NCBI GenBank assembly: GCA_013042795.1
Contig: JABDPK010000153.1
Location: forward strand, 1 to 8,124
Source of the DNA: Saprospiraceae bacterium
GTDB lineage: Bacteria; Bacteroidota; Bacteroidia; Chitinophagales; Saprospiraceae
Direction: 5' to 3'
DNA length: 8,124 bases
In this document: in pieces, positions 1 to 7,249 of the stretch
Layout of the letters: each line of letters begins with the position of its first letter
Numbering within the stretch: the first letter of the stretch is position 1
Program-made: the position numbers and the translations under genes
Notes under the pieces: model-generated
Told to the model about the DNA's origin: nothing
Databases searched by the model: none
Seen by the model: only the letters and a program-made list of their open reading frames with translations

Positions 1-380
1 CTGACGATTAATTTTTCGAGAGCATCAAGACTCTTAAATGCCGGAGAAATACCAGGATCATCGGTAAAGAAACCTGGGATATCCATGACAGATTTTACAG
101 GGTAGGCTTCTTTAATTTTATAAATGATCAGGAAATTGTAAAGATTTATCGAAGTCGGAACTGATAATTCTCCCGGTTTTTTATCCTTTAAACCACTTTT
201 GCATATTTGATAAAGTTCATTGATGGATTGGCTGTTCATGCCGTCATAATCCAGCTTACCATTAATCAGATGCTTATCAAGGATTTGTTTAAAATTCCTG
301 TTGAATACTTCAAGATCGGCTTGTGAAAAACCCGGGTAAAATAATATTGTCAGTATGCCAACAAGATAGTTTCTGAACAT
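1..380 (-). CDS. DUF547 domain secreted protein, N-terminal part (runs off window)
   Basis: Partial gene: 126 residues are visible and the rest lies beyond base 1. The protein opens with a short hydrophobic export signal (about residues 5-20, ending GFSQ-A), so it is probably periplasmic or surface-exposed. Two stretches match DUF547: the early LINGKLDYDGM (residues 39-48), and INLYNFLIIYKIKEAYPVKS (78-97) followed by VMDIPGFF, the family's 'INAYNAL...YPVKSI.DI' core. The ATG at 380 is chosen because the frame has an in-frame TAG 37-39 bases upstream and no earlier ATG. DUF547 has no established biochemical activity that I can assign. It is the last visible gene of a minus-strand cluster, 46 nt after the membrane-protein gene, so co-transcription is likely. 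The family call is good; the function is unknown. Confidence 0.85.
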   Translation of the reverse strand, partial: MFRNYLVGILTILFYPGFSQADLEVFNRNFKQILDKHLINGKLDYDGMNSQSINELYQICKSGLKDKKPGELSVPTSINLYNFLIIYKIKEAYPVKSVMDIPGFFTDDPGISPAFKSLDALEKLIV

Positions 381-426
381 GGAACTAAAATAGTAGGAAT
401 CGGGGAGTCCTGATCCCTATCTGTTC

Positions 427-861
427 TTACATTAAGTCCGCATCACGCCATTCGGGCTGGGTTTTCATGTAATCATCGGTGTTCATCTCTTCTGCGCCTT
501 CTTCAGATTTAATTTTTTTGACGATTTTTCTCATATAGAATCCGACCTGGCTTCCAACAGCACCACATAAGCCTCCAATAATACCATTGATCATGATAAA
601 TACATTGGAATTGGAAATCGACATGAGTTCGGCAAGTCTCGAAGAAAGAATATGATCATTCCCGGAATCTATCTTTAGGATCAGGATGATCCAGTAAAAG
701 CTCAAAGCTAAAAAGACTGTAGCCATGGTCTTGAGTGCTGTTGTCCTGGAAAAATATCCTGCGATCAATCCGGCGATGAAAATATTCCACCAGGGCATAA
801 ACATATTCATCACGATATGAAAAAATATAGCGATTGCAACGATCCTCAGGAACTTCATCAT
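427..861 (-). CDS. Small multi-helix inner-membrane protein, unknown function
   Basis: A 144-residue protein I do not recognise as a named family. About four hydrophobic segments are visible: residues 4-21, 24-38, 46-63 and 87-109. The last is glycine-rich (GIIGGLCGAVGSQVG), as in tightly packed helices. A basic patch RKIVKKIK (111-118) follows it, and then an acidic, hydrophilic tail to residue 144. By the positive-inside rule the tail is probably cytoplasmic. The start codon overlaps the stop codon of the acylase gene in the arrangement ATGA (858-861), so translation is probably coupled. A second ATG follows directly (MM). The DUF547 gene begins 46 nt downstream. Coupling suggests a role linked to the acylase, for example membrane placement or stability, but nothing in the sequence proves this. 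Confidence 0.85.
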   Translation of the reverse strand: MMKFLRIVAIAIFFHIVMNMFMPWWNIFIAGLIAGYFSRTTALKTMATVFLALSFYWIILILKIDSGNDHILSSRLAELMSISNSNVFIMINGIIGGLCGAVGSQVGFYMRKIVKKIKSEEGAEEMNTDDYMKTQPEWRDADLM

Positions 862-3257
862 TTTACCGTCTTTAATGTGATCGAATATAAGGCTTTATCA
901 CTGACTTCTCCAGGTGTTTTCGGCAGTGTAATTTCGTGATAATTCCCGTTGATCCATTCATCCATTGAGTCATCATAGAACCGACTTGAAGGACATCCTG
1001 ACTGCCCACCCGGGAATACAGCATGTGCCTTTGTTTCATCATCCAATTCAACAATCATTCGCCAGCTTGGACCAATATAACTGCTGATGGCATTTAGAAC
1101 GTCCCCGCATCCGCCGATATCAAGAACCTGGTGGCTGAATGCAGGAATATCCAGAAGATGGTTAATAGATTTTGGTCTGAAATGTTTCCAGGGCTGATCA
1201 AGAGAATCCCATCCTTCAAATTTTTTCCAGAGCCTCTCATAAGCTAATTGAATCATTTCCTTGTTTACTCCAGGATTGTCTTTACCCTTTTGGACGAGCA
1301 TCCAGTCTTCGGGGTAGAGTATCTTTTGAAGAGATTTGTTGTCAAAATAATTGTTCCAGAACATTGTCTTGTATTCATTGAACCAATGTTCAAAAAACTT
1401 GGAGGCTATATTGTCTTTATCGTAGTTGAAATCCCATTTGCGGAGTTCGTCAAGAATTGTTCGCTGTGTTTCATTCTGGATGGAGACATCTTTCACTCCT
1501 TCCAGGAAAACCGGTAAAAATTCTGCAGCTTTAAGACTGTAGACATCCAGTTGCATGGCCTTCATATCCTCAGCAGTAAGATTTTCTTTTTCCTCTAATA
1601 TTTCATTAACCCGTTTGCCACGGTATTCTTCAAAATTTCCACTATAAAAATAAGGGTAGTCCATGCCTGTGGAGACCTGGTTGGCCGATGAAACAAAACC
1701 TCTTTCTGGATTGATGGATTCGGGGTTATAGTCCCTGGGTATATAGCTGGTGGTTTTGTTTTTAAGGCTGTTACCTTTTTTAACAAAGCGACCTTCGTTA
1801 TTGTATTTTAATGGAAGGTTTCCATTGACTCTGAGTGCAACAGTGTCTTCTTTACTGGCAAATAAAAAATTCTGTGCCGGTGAGAAGAATTCATTCGATG
1901 CCGTTTTGAATTCCTGGTAATTGCTGCTTTTCATGATGTTGACAAATACAGAAGATTCTTTCCTGTCATGTTCATGGTATCCTATCCAGTCACGTGTGAT
2001 ATCAGGAGTATTATCATTTTCAGATTCATAAAATACAGGACCAAATTCTGTCATCTTCATATTGAAAATGATGTCTTTTGATCCTTTGACCTTAATTGTT
2101 TCCTCCCTTAATTTCACCGTTTTTTCCTGTCCGTCAACAATATATTTTTCCTTTGTATTATCCTTCCAGTCTATCGTATAATAATCCACAAAATCATGTC
2201 CTGCATTGGTGAGGCCCCAAGCGATATCTTCATTCATACCTATCATTATTCCGGGCATCCCAGGGATGCTGACGCCGTATGCATTGAATTCAGGGGTAAC
2301 AATATGTATTTCGTACCAGATTGATGGAAGAGTGAGGTTCAGGTGTGGATCATTACACAGAATCGGATGTGACCCACTGGTTTTTGCTGCATTTACAGCC
2401 CAGTTGTTACTTCCTACGCCTTCGATCCCGCTATATACAGACAGGTTTTCAAGTCTTTCTCCCTGGTAATGGCCTTTACCATTTCTTTCTCTTTTTTGTA
2501 ACTGGTCAAACTGTAATTTTCCAGAATCATGAATGACAGGTGATTGGTTCGGATCAAATACAGGGTATAATGAATTAAAGGAATCTATTCCAATCTCCAG
2601 CATCATATTGGTTGCTCGGATGTCTTCATTATATGATGCCAATGTAGAGGTCATTGTTTTCAGTATCAAGGCTGAATGAAGCATGGTCCACTCAGAGGGA
2701 CTGTAGCCCAATAATTTAAATTCAATTGGCCAATCTTTCTTCTTGAGGTGTGAGATATGATGGTTGACTCCATCAAGGTAACTCTGGATATAGCCAATCG
2801 TCTCAGTTTGTTTTTGCCATTGACTGACCGTAAGTTCTGCACCGTATAATAAACCTTCCTTTCGGCGACGGATGTCATATCTGTGGGTTTTTTCCCCTAT
2901 TACTTCTGACAATGTACCGCCTGCTTCCCGGCAAATGAAATCCATTTGCCAAAGCCTGTGGTATGCCTCAACATAACCCTGTGCAAAAAGGGCATCTCTT
3001 GTTGAATTTGCAAAAACATGAGGTACCAATCGGGTATCAAAAGATATTTGGATATCTCCATCAAGTCCTTTGACTGCAATCCTTTTATCCTTGAAACGTG
3101 CATCATTTTCCGCATTTTTCCAGAGACCACTGGTAGGATTGAGTAATTTACCAAAACCTGGTATTTTCTGATCACCTGTTTTGAAGCCGCAATGAAATAG
3201 GTAAGCAATGATAATTGAAAGGACTGTCCAGGAAAAGAATTTTATGTATTGGGCCAT
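858..3257 (-). CDS. Penicillin acylase family (S45) N-terminal nucleophile amidohydrolase
   Basis: A 799-residue precursor of the penicillin amidase/acylase family, which hydrolyses amide bonds of N-acylated small molecules (beta-lactam side chains, acyl-homoserine lactones, acylated peptides). Substrate cannot be read from sequence. A basic-hydrophobic N-terminus (residues 6-22) is a signal peptide or membrane anchor, so the enzyme probably acts outside the cytoplasm. The alpha region follows (about 55-255), with the family pattern FAQGYVEAYHRLWQMD (91-106). Next come a spacer and the autoprocessing site VGSNNWAV, where Ser283 would become the N-terminal nucleophile of the beta chain. NDPHL (302-306) and GLTN (348-351) match the beta-chain start and oxyanion region. 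Asn526 in SANQ and Arg546 or Arg549 in YRGKR fit the other catalytic positions. Length is normal. The gene starts 11 nt after yaaA and overlaps the next gene by 4 nt. It appears intact and active. Confidence 0.95.
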   Translation of the reverse strand: MAQYIKFFSWTVLSIIIAYLFHCGFKTGDQKIPGFGKLLNPTSGLWKNAENDARFKDKRIAVKGLDGDIQISFDTRLVPHVFANSTRDALFAQGYVEAYHRLWQMDFICREAGGTLSEVIGEKTHRYDIRRRKEGLLYGAELTVSQWQKQTETIGYIQSYLDGVNHHISHLKKKDWPIEFKLLGYSPSEWTMLHSALILKTMTSTLASYNEDIRATNMMLEIGIDSFNSLYPVFDPNQSPVIHDSGKLQFDQLQKRERNGKGHYQGERLENLSVYSGIEGVGSNNWAVNAAKTSGSHPILCNDPHLNLTLPSIWYEIHIVTPEFNAYGVSIPGMPGIMIGMNEDIAWGLTNAGHDFVDYYTIDWKDNTKEKYIVDGQEKTVKLREETIKVKGSKDIIFNMKMTEFGPVFYESENDNTPDITRDWIGYHEHDRKESSVFVNIMKSSNYQEFKTASNEFFSPAQNFLFASKEDTVALRVNGNLPLKYNNEGRFVKKGNSLKNKTTSYIPRDYNPESINPERGFVSSANQVSTGMDYPYFYSGNFEEYRGKRVNEILEEKENLTAEDMKAMQLDVYSLKAAEFLPVFLEGVKDVSIQNETQRTILDELRKWDFNYDKDNIASKFFEHWFNEYKTMFWNNYFDNKSLQKILYPEDWMLVQKGKDNPGVNKEMIQLAYERLWKKFEGWDSLDQPWKHFRPKSINHLLDIPAFSHQVLDIGGCGDVLNAISSYIGPSWRMIVELDDETKAHAVFPGGQSGCPSSRFYDDSMDEWINGNYHEITLPKTPGEVSDKALYSITLKTVK

Positions 3258-3268
3258 TATATTGCAAT

Positions 3269-4030
3269 TTATCTCACAAAAGTGAAATTATGGCTATCTG
3301 ATAAAGATTCTTCGAAATAATAATTTTCCAGGTTAAAGCCTTTCAATCCTTCCCGATCTTCTATTTTGTTTTTAATGATGTATCGTGCCATAAAGCCTCT
3401 CGCTTTTTTGGCGTTGAAAGATAAGAATTTCAGCTGGCCATTCCGGAACTCTTTGAAATGAATGTCGATGATATCTCCTTTGATCTTTTTTCTGTCCAGA
3501 ACAGAAAAATATTCTTTTGAGGCAAGATTCACCAGGACCGGATCATTTTGTGTTGCCAGTAGTTTGTTGATTTCTTTAGTGATATCCAATCCCCAGAATT
3601 CATAAAGGTTCTTGCCTTTTCTGTTTTCGAGCCTTGAACCCATTTCAAGACGATAGGGTTGCATGGCATCCAGGGGTTTTAATAATCCATACAAACCAGA
3701 GAGAATACGTAGGTGGCCCTGGGCAAATTCCAGTTCATTTGTAGTCAGGGATTTTGCATCCAGACCCAGGTATACATCACCTGTAAATGCAAGGAGTGCA
3801 GCCTTCGAATTATCTTCGGTATAGTCTTTTTTGAATGATTTATAACGATCTACATTCAGGTCAGCCAGTTTTTCATTGATATTCATTAACGCCATGATTT
3901 CTGGCTTCGATTTTTTCTTGAGAATACCTATTAACTGTTTAGCTTTTGAGCTATACATCGGTGTGTCCCGAAATTTGACCTGGTCATCATTGTAATTAAG
4001 CCTTTTGGAAGGAGAAAGAACTGATATCAT
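3269..4030 (-). CDS. yaaA: YaaA family peroxide-stress protein (UPF0246/DUF328)
   Basis: A full-length, 253-residue cytoplasmic protein of the YaaA family. In Escherichia coli, YaaA is induced by OxyR and limits intracellular free iron and DNA damage during hydrogen peroxide stress. Family landmarks are all present: SPSKRLNY near the N-terminus (6-13), FTGDVYLGLDA (82-92), HLRILSGLYGLLKPLDAMQPYRLEMG (106-131), NLYEFWG (141-147), NLASKEYF (168-175), AKKARGFMARYI (207-218) and the C-terminal FVR. The ATG at 4030 gives the expected MISVLSPSK start. No Shine-Dalgarno is seen, as usual in this phylum. It is the first gene of the minus-strand cluster; the DUF1573 terminator upstream implies its own promoter. 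Whether it shares a stress role with the acylase downstream is only inference. Confidence 0.96.
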   Translation of the reverse strand: MISVLSPSKRLNYNDDQVKFRDTPMYSSKAKQLIGILKKKSKPEIMALMNINEKLADLNVDRYKSFKKDYTEDNSKAALLAFTGDVYLGLDAKSLTTNELEFAQGHLRILSGLYGLLKPLDAMQPYRLEMGSRLENRKGKNLYEFWGLDITKEINKLLATQNDPVLVNLASKEYFSVLDRKKIKGDIIDIHFKEFRNGQLKFLSFNAKKARGFMARYIIKNKIEDREGLKGFNLENYYFEESLSDSHNFTFVR

Positions 4031-4061
4031 TGATTATTATTTGCTTTAAAACAAAAGAACT

Positions 4062-4089
4062 CAATAATAGTTAAAAAAAATACCCTCAA
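4062..4089 (-). promoter_or_regulatory. Candidate promoter for yaaA cluster (weak)
   Basis: On the minus strand TATTATTG (4069-4062) is one base away from the Bacteroidota -7 consensus TAnnTTTG, with TTG (4089-4087) 17 nt upstream, inside the published TTG-N17-23 spacing. It would give a leader of roughly 25-30 nt. The upstream TTG lies within the terminator stem of the preceding gene. AT-rich DNA yields such matches easily, so this is tentative. Confidence 0.3.
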
Positions 4090-4108
4090 GAAAACTTGAA
4101 GGTATTTT
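4073..4108 (-). terminator. Rho-independent terminator after the DUF1573 gene
   Basis: Read on the minus strand, arms at 4107-4095 (AAATACCTTCAAG) and 4090-4078 (CTTGAGGGTATTT) pair with a four-base TTTT loop and one G-U wobble. The 3' arm runs into an eight-T tract (4080-4073). It begins about 22 nt after the DUF1573 stop codon, the expected place. It separates that gene from yaaA and implies separate transcription. Confidence 0.8.
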
Positions 4109-4130
4109 GATATATCGTAATTGAAGAAAA

Positions 4131-4613
4131 TTAATTGCCTCCGCTCAGCATACTTGGCGCTGATTTTGGAACACTTTCTTCTTCCTGAGTATCGAGGATA
4201 TTTCCAACCACTTTCAAAATATGCGGCTGTGTACCTTCATTTGTGGTAATCTTTACAGTTTTGTTGATTTTACCTAACCTGTTTGTTGAATACCTGATCT
4301 CGATTACTGAAGACTCACCTGGCATGATTGGTTCTCTTGGAAAAGTAGGAACCGTACATCCACAACTTCCTTTGGCACTCTTGATGACCAATGGCTCATC
4401 ACCTGTATTTGTAAAACTAAGTGTTCTTAAAGGCTCAGAATTTTTATTAATTGTGCCATAGTCAACTGTTGTAGACTCAAATTGCATGATTGGTCCTCCT
4501 TCTTTCACCTCCCTTGGTGTGTCAGGATGAACGATAGGTTGAGGTTCGATTTGTGCACTTAATGAAGCGATAGCAAAAAGACAGATCAACAATGACAAAA
4601 TACTCTTATGCAT
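4131..4613 (-). CDS. DUF1573 domain secreted protein
   Basis: A 160-residue exported protein. Residues 1-20 form a clear Sec signal peptide ending SLSA, with cleavage likely before Gln21. The mature part carries one DUF1573 domain (about 44-138), an immunoglobulin-like beta-sandwich: FESTTVDYGTI, then LSFTNTGDEPLVIKSAKGSCGCTVP with the signature SCGC (Cys84, Cys86), then PGESSVIEIRYSTNRLGKINKTV and a final strand LKVVGNI. A short acidic/serine tail follows. DUF1573 proteins are abundant in Bacteroidota and are thought to be periplasmic or surface proteins of unknown role. The CGC pair could form a disulfide or bind metal, but neither is shown here. It is a single-gene unit with its own promoter (4636-4666) and terminator (4073-4108), divergent from the E1 gene. 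The family call is firm. Confidence 0.94.
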   Translation of the reverse strand: MHKSILSLLICLFAIASLSAQIEPQPIVHPDTPREVKEGGPIMQFESTTVDYGTINKNSEPLRTLSFTNTGDEPLVIKSAKGSCGCTVPTFPREPIMPGESSVIEIRYSTNRLGKINKTVKITTNEGTQPHILKVVGNILDTQEEESVPKSAPSMLSGGN

Positions 4614-4635
4614 GATTATAATTTTTAATTTAAAA

Positions 4636-4666
4636 CAAATGTACTATTAAATCGACGAATTGTAAA
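4636..4666 (-). promoter_or_regulatory. Bacteroidota-type promoter of the DUF1573 gene
   Basis: Minus-strand TACATTTG (4643-4636) is a perfect TAnnTTTG -7 box. TTTA (4666-4663) sits 19 nt upstream, one mismatch from the TTTG -33 element at normal spacing. Transcription would start about 5-7 nt past the -7 box, giving a leader of about 15-18 nt before the ATG at 4613. Confidence 0.65.
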
Positions 4667-4737
4667 CTCCAGTTTTATTAATGAGACGTTAAATTACTGA
4701 CATACCTTAACAATTTTTCGATATAATTAGATCAAAA

Positions 4738-4763
4738 TTGAAAGTCAAAATGTCGTATCTTTG
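4738..4763 (+). promoter_or_regulatory. Bacteroidota-type promoter of the E1 gene
   Basis: TATCTTTG (4756-4763), followed by CA, is a perfect match to the phylum's -7 box TAnnTTTG. The nearest upstream TTG (4738-4740) is only 15 nt away, shorter than the usual 17-23, so the -33 element is uncertain. The predicted leader is about 30 nt to the ATG at 4800. The rest of the 186-nt divergent region (4614-4799) shows no other clear element. Confidence 0.6.
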
Positions 4764-4799
4764 CAGCATCGATAACCTTCACCTAAACTTGCGAGCTGA

Positions 4800-7181
4800 A
4801 TGATAGACTATCCAGATTTCCAGTTATCTAATACACAAATCTCAAGCCAAGAAAATGCATACATAAAAAAAGTTCTGAATGACTACTGGATTGCCTGTAT
4901 TAGCAGGGAAGCCAGCCTGATGGGACGAAGAGAAGTATTGACAGGAAAAGCGAAGTTTGGTATACTCGGAGACGGTAAGGAAATCCCACAGGTAGCATTG
5001 GCACATTTTTTTAATAAAGGAGACTTCAGATCAGGTTATTATCGCGATCAGACCCTAATGTTTGCACTTGATTTGAGCACAGTTGAACAATATTTTGCCC
5101 AATTATATGCAGATGCTGAAAATGATCCGTTTTCCGGGGGAAGACAAATGAACAGCCATTATGCGACCCCAATGAAAGATGAAAATGATCAGTGGTTGAG
5201 ACAAACAGAACTTTACAATATTTCTGCTGACATTTCATCTACCGGTGGACAAATGTCCAGGTCGCTGGGTCTTGCTTCTGCTTCAAAAATTTACAGGAAT
5301 TTAAAAGACCTGGATCCGGATTCTCAGTTTTCAACAGATGGGAATGAGATCACTTTTTGCACGATTGGTGATGCAAGTACTTCTGAAGGAATTTTTTGGG
5401 AAACCTTAAATGCGGCTTCAGTGTCACAAGTACCATTAGCTATCCTGGTATGGGATGATGGTTATGGCATTTCTGTTCCTATAGAAATGCAAACAACTAA
5501 AAGTAGTATATCGAAAGCAGCCGAGGGGTTTTTACTGGATGAATTCGGTAATGGCATTCATATGTATACTGTAAAAGCCTGGGATTACCCGGCATTGATC
5601 AATGTATTTGACAGGGCTACCAATCTGATAAGAGAGGAACATCGTACAGTGCTGATCCATGTGCAGGATTGTACACAACCACAGGGTCACTCGACTTCTG
5701 GATCACACGAGCGATATAAATCCAAAGAACGCCTGGAATGGGAAAAGGAATTTGATGGTATCACAAAAATGGGCGATTGGCTGAAGGAAATGGAATTTTG
5801 TGCACAGGAAGATTTGGATAAGATTCAGGCAGAAGCAAGAGATTTTGTAAAAACTGCAAAAAAGAACGCCTGGAGTACATTTCAAAAAAAGATTAAGGAA
5901 GATCAGAAAAAGGTCATAGCGATGTTTAAAGCCGTTGACCTGGATAATGATATGATCGAACTTGTTCGTCATCTTGAAGAAAATCGCAACCCTACAAAAG
6001 GTGATGTGATCAGCTGCCTCAGACGAGTGCGACAAAACCTCATTTCGCGAGGTTTAGCTGTTCCCGAGGTATTCGATACCCATATCGAAGCCACTATGGA
6101 CCAGGCTGATATTGATTATCATAGTCATTTATACAGTGAGGCCGATAGTTCAGCATTGAACATTCCTGTTGTCCATCCGGAATTTTCAGAAAATTCGGAG
6201 ATTAAGAATGGTTATGAAGTGATCAACACATTCTTTGACAGAATATTTGAAAAACATCCCAATACGCTGGCATTCGGAGAAGATGTTGGCAATATTGGTG
6301 ACGTGAACCAGGGGTTTGCAGGATTGCAGGACAAATATGGTGACACCCGCATTTTTGATACAGGGATCAGGGAATGGAGTATCGTCGGTCAGGCGATTGG
6401 ATTGAGTATGCGCGGATTCCGTCCGATTGCAGAAATGCAGTATATCGATTATCTGATTTATGGTCTTGCAGCGATGAGCGATGACCTGGCCACAGTCAGG
6501 TATCGGTCCAATAACCTGCAGATGGCACCAGCTATTATCAGGACAAGGGGTCACAGACTGGAAGGTATATGGCATGCAGGTTCTCCACTGGGCATGATGC
6601 TGAATAGTCTCAAAGGAATGTATATATGTGTACCTCGAAATTTTGTTCAGGCCGCAGGTATGTATAATACTTTACTTCAATCGACTGATCCTGGTGTGGT
6701 TGTGGAGGTGTTGAATGCCTATCGTCGTAAAGAAAGAATGCCGGATAATATCGGAGAATACACTGTACCTCTGGGCGTACCGGAGAAAATTACAGAAGGA
6801 GAGGATCTGACGATTGTCACCTATGGTGTCAATGTAAGGCTGGCTGAAGAAGCAATCAATAGTATATCAGCTATGGGCTATACGATCGAACTGATTGATG
6901 TTCAGACCATGATCCCTTTTGATCTTGAGCACAGCATTGTAGAGTCACTGAAGAAAACAAACAGGATATTATTCATCGATGAAGATGTTCCAGGTGGTTC
7001 AACTTCTTTCATGATGCAAAAAGTACTGGAAGAGCAAGGAGGTTATTATTACCTTGATGCCAAGCCGGCAACACTGTCTTCCTATGATCACAGGACACCA
7101 TTTGGTAGTGACGGTGATTACTTTACAAAGCCTCAGGTTGAGGACATAGTCGATAAGATAATTGAAATTATCGAAGAATAA
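4800..7181 (+). CDS. 2-oxo acid dehydrogenase E1 component, alpha-beta fusion (thiamine diphosphate-dependent)
   Basis: A 793-residue single chain holding both E1 subunits of a pyruvate or branched-chain 2-oxo acid dehydrogenase complex. It would decarboxylate the 2-oxo acid on thiamine diphosphate and pass the acyl group to the lipoyl arm of E2. The alpha half (about 15-350) has RSGYYRDQ, the cofactor motif GDASTSEG (190-197) with DDGYGIS (219-225), and GHSTSGSHERY (296-306), matching the HSTS loop of branched-chain E1 alpha. A linker of about 100 residues follows. The beta half (about 468-793) has FGEDVG (492-497), FDTGIREWSIVGQAIG (519-534) with the likely cofactor-contacting Glu524, GIWHAGSP (589-596) and FIDEDVPGG (725-733). 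A TGA lies directly in frame before the ATG, fixing the start. Asp220 replaces the usual metal-binding Asn. E2 and E3 genes are not in the window. The HSTS loop slightly favours branched-chain substrates; pyruvate is not excluded. Confidence 0.95.
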   Translation: MIDYPDFQLSNTQISSQENAYIKKVLNDYWIACISREASLMGRREVLTGKAKFGILGDGKEIPQVALAHFFNKGDFRSGYYRDQTLMFALDLSTVEQYFAQLYADAENDPFSGGRQMNSHYATPMKDENDQWLRQTELYNISADISSTGGQMSRSLGLASASKIYRNLKDLDPDSQFSTDGNEITFCTIGDASTSEGIFWETLNAASVSQVPLAILVWDDGYGISVPIEMQTTKSSISKAAEGFLLDEFGNGIHMYTVKAWDYPALINVFDRATNLIREEHRTVLIHVQDCTQPQGHSTSGSHERYKSKERLEWEKEFDGITKMGDWLKEMEFCAQEDLDKIQAEARDFVKTAKKNAWSTFQKKIKEDQKKVIAMFKAVDLDNDMIELVRHLEENRNPTKGDVISCLRRVRQNLISRGLAVPEVFDTHIEATMDQADIDYHSHLYSEADSSALNIPVVHPEFSENSEIKNGYEVINTFFDRIFEKHPNTLAFGEDVGNIGDVNQGFAGLQDKYGDTRIFDTGIREWSIVGQAIGLSMRGFRPIAEMQYIDYLIYGLAAMSDDLATVRYRSNNLQMAPAIIRTRGHRLEGIWHAGSPLGMMLNSLKGMYICVPRNFVQAAGMYNTLLQSTDPGVVVEVLNAYRRKERMPDNIGEYTVPLGVPEKITEGEDLTIVTYGVNVRLAEEAINSISAMGYTIELIDVQTMIPFDLEHSIVESLKKTNRILFIDEDVPGGSTSFMMQKVLEEQGGYYYLDAKPATLSSYDHRTPFGSDGDYFTKPQVEDIVDKIIEIIEE

Positions 7182-7224
7182 TCTGAATATCACATAATTG
7201 TCTTTTCTTTATATCTTTTCAATT

Positions 7225-7236
7225 TATTAGCTAATA
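7225..7236. repeat. 12-bp perfect palindrome TATTAGCTAATA
   Basis: The palindrome ends 13 bases before the TTG start of the glycosyltransferase gene, in the 68-nt gap after E1. It could be an operator half-pair or chance in AT-rich DNA. A near-match to a -7 box, TATCTTTT (7212-7219), lies just upstream without a well-spaced TTG. Confidence 0.3.
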
Positions 7237-7249
7237 GATATAATCCCTT

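Noticed and set aside
1248..2536. Plus-strand open frames opposite the acylase gene (for example 1248-1517, 2206-2469, 2345-2536)
   Set aside because: They lie wholly inside a well-supported S45 acylase gene, have no family motifs and no promoter, and fit chance antisense frames.
3178..3200. Lipoprotein signal (lipobox) at acylase residues 20-23, LFHC
   Set aside because: The residues before Cys23 are Phe and His instead of the small residues a lipobox needs; a plain signal peptide or anchor is more likely.
5703..6575. Minus-strand open frames inside the E1 gene (5703-6035, 6186-6575)
   Set aside because: They are antisense to conserved E1 coding sequence; the proteins are Cys/His/Phe-rich without recognisable domains, as expected of shadow frames.
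7157..7172. Inverted repeat GATAAT-TGAA-ATTATC at the end of the E1 gene
   Set aside because: It is only six AT-rich pairs within coding sequence, with no T tract at a fitting distance; likely chance.
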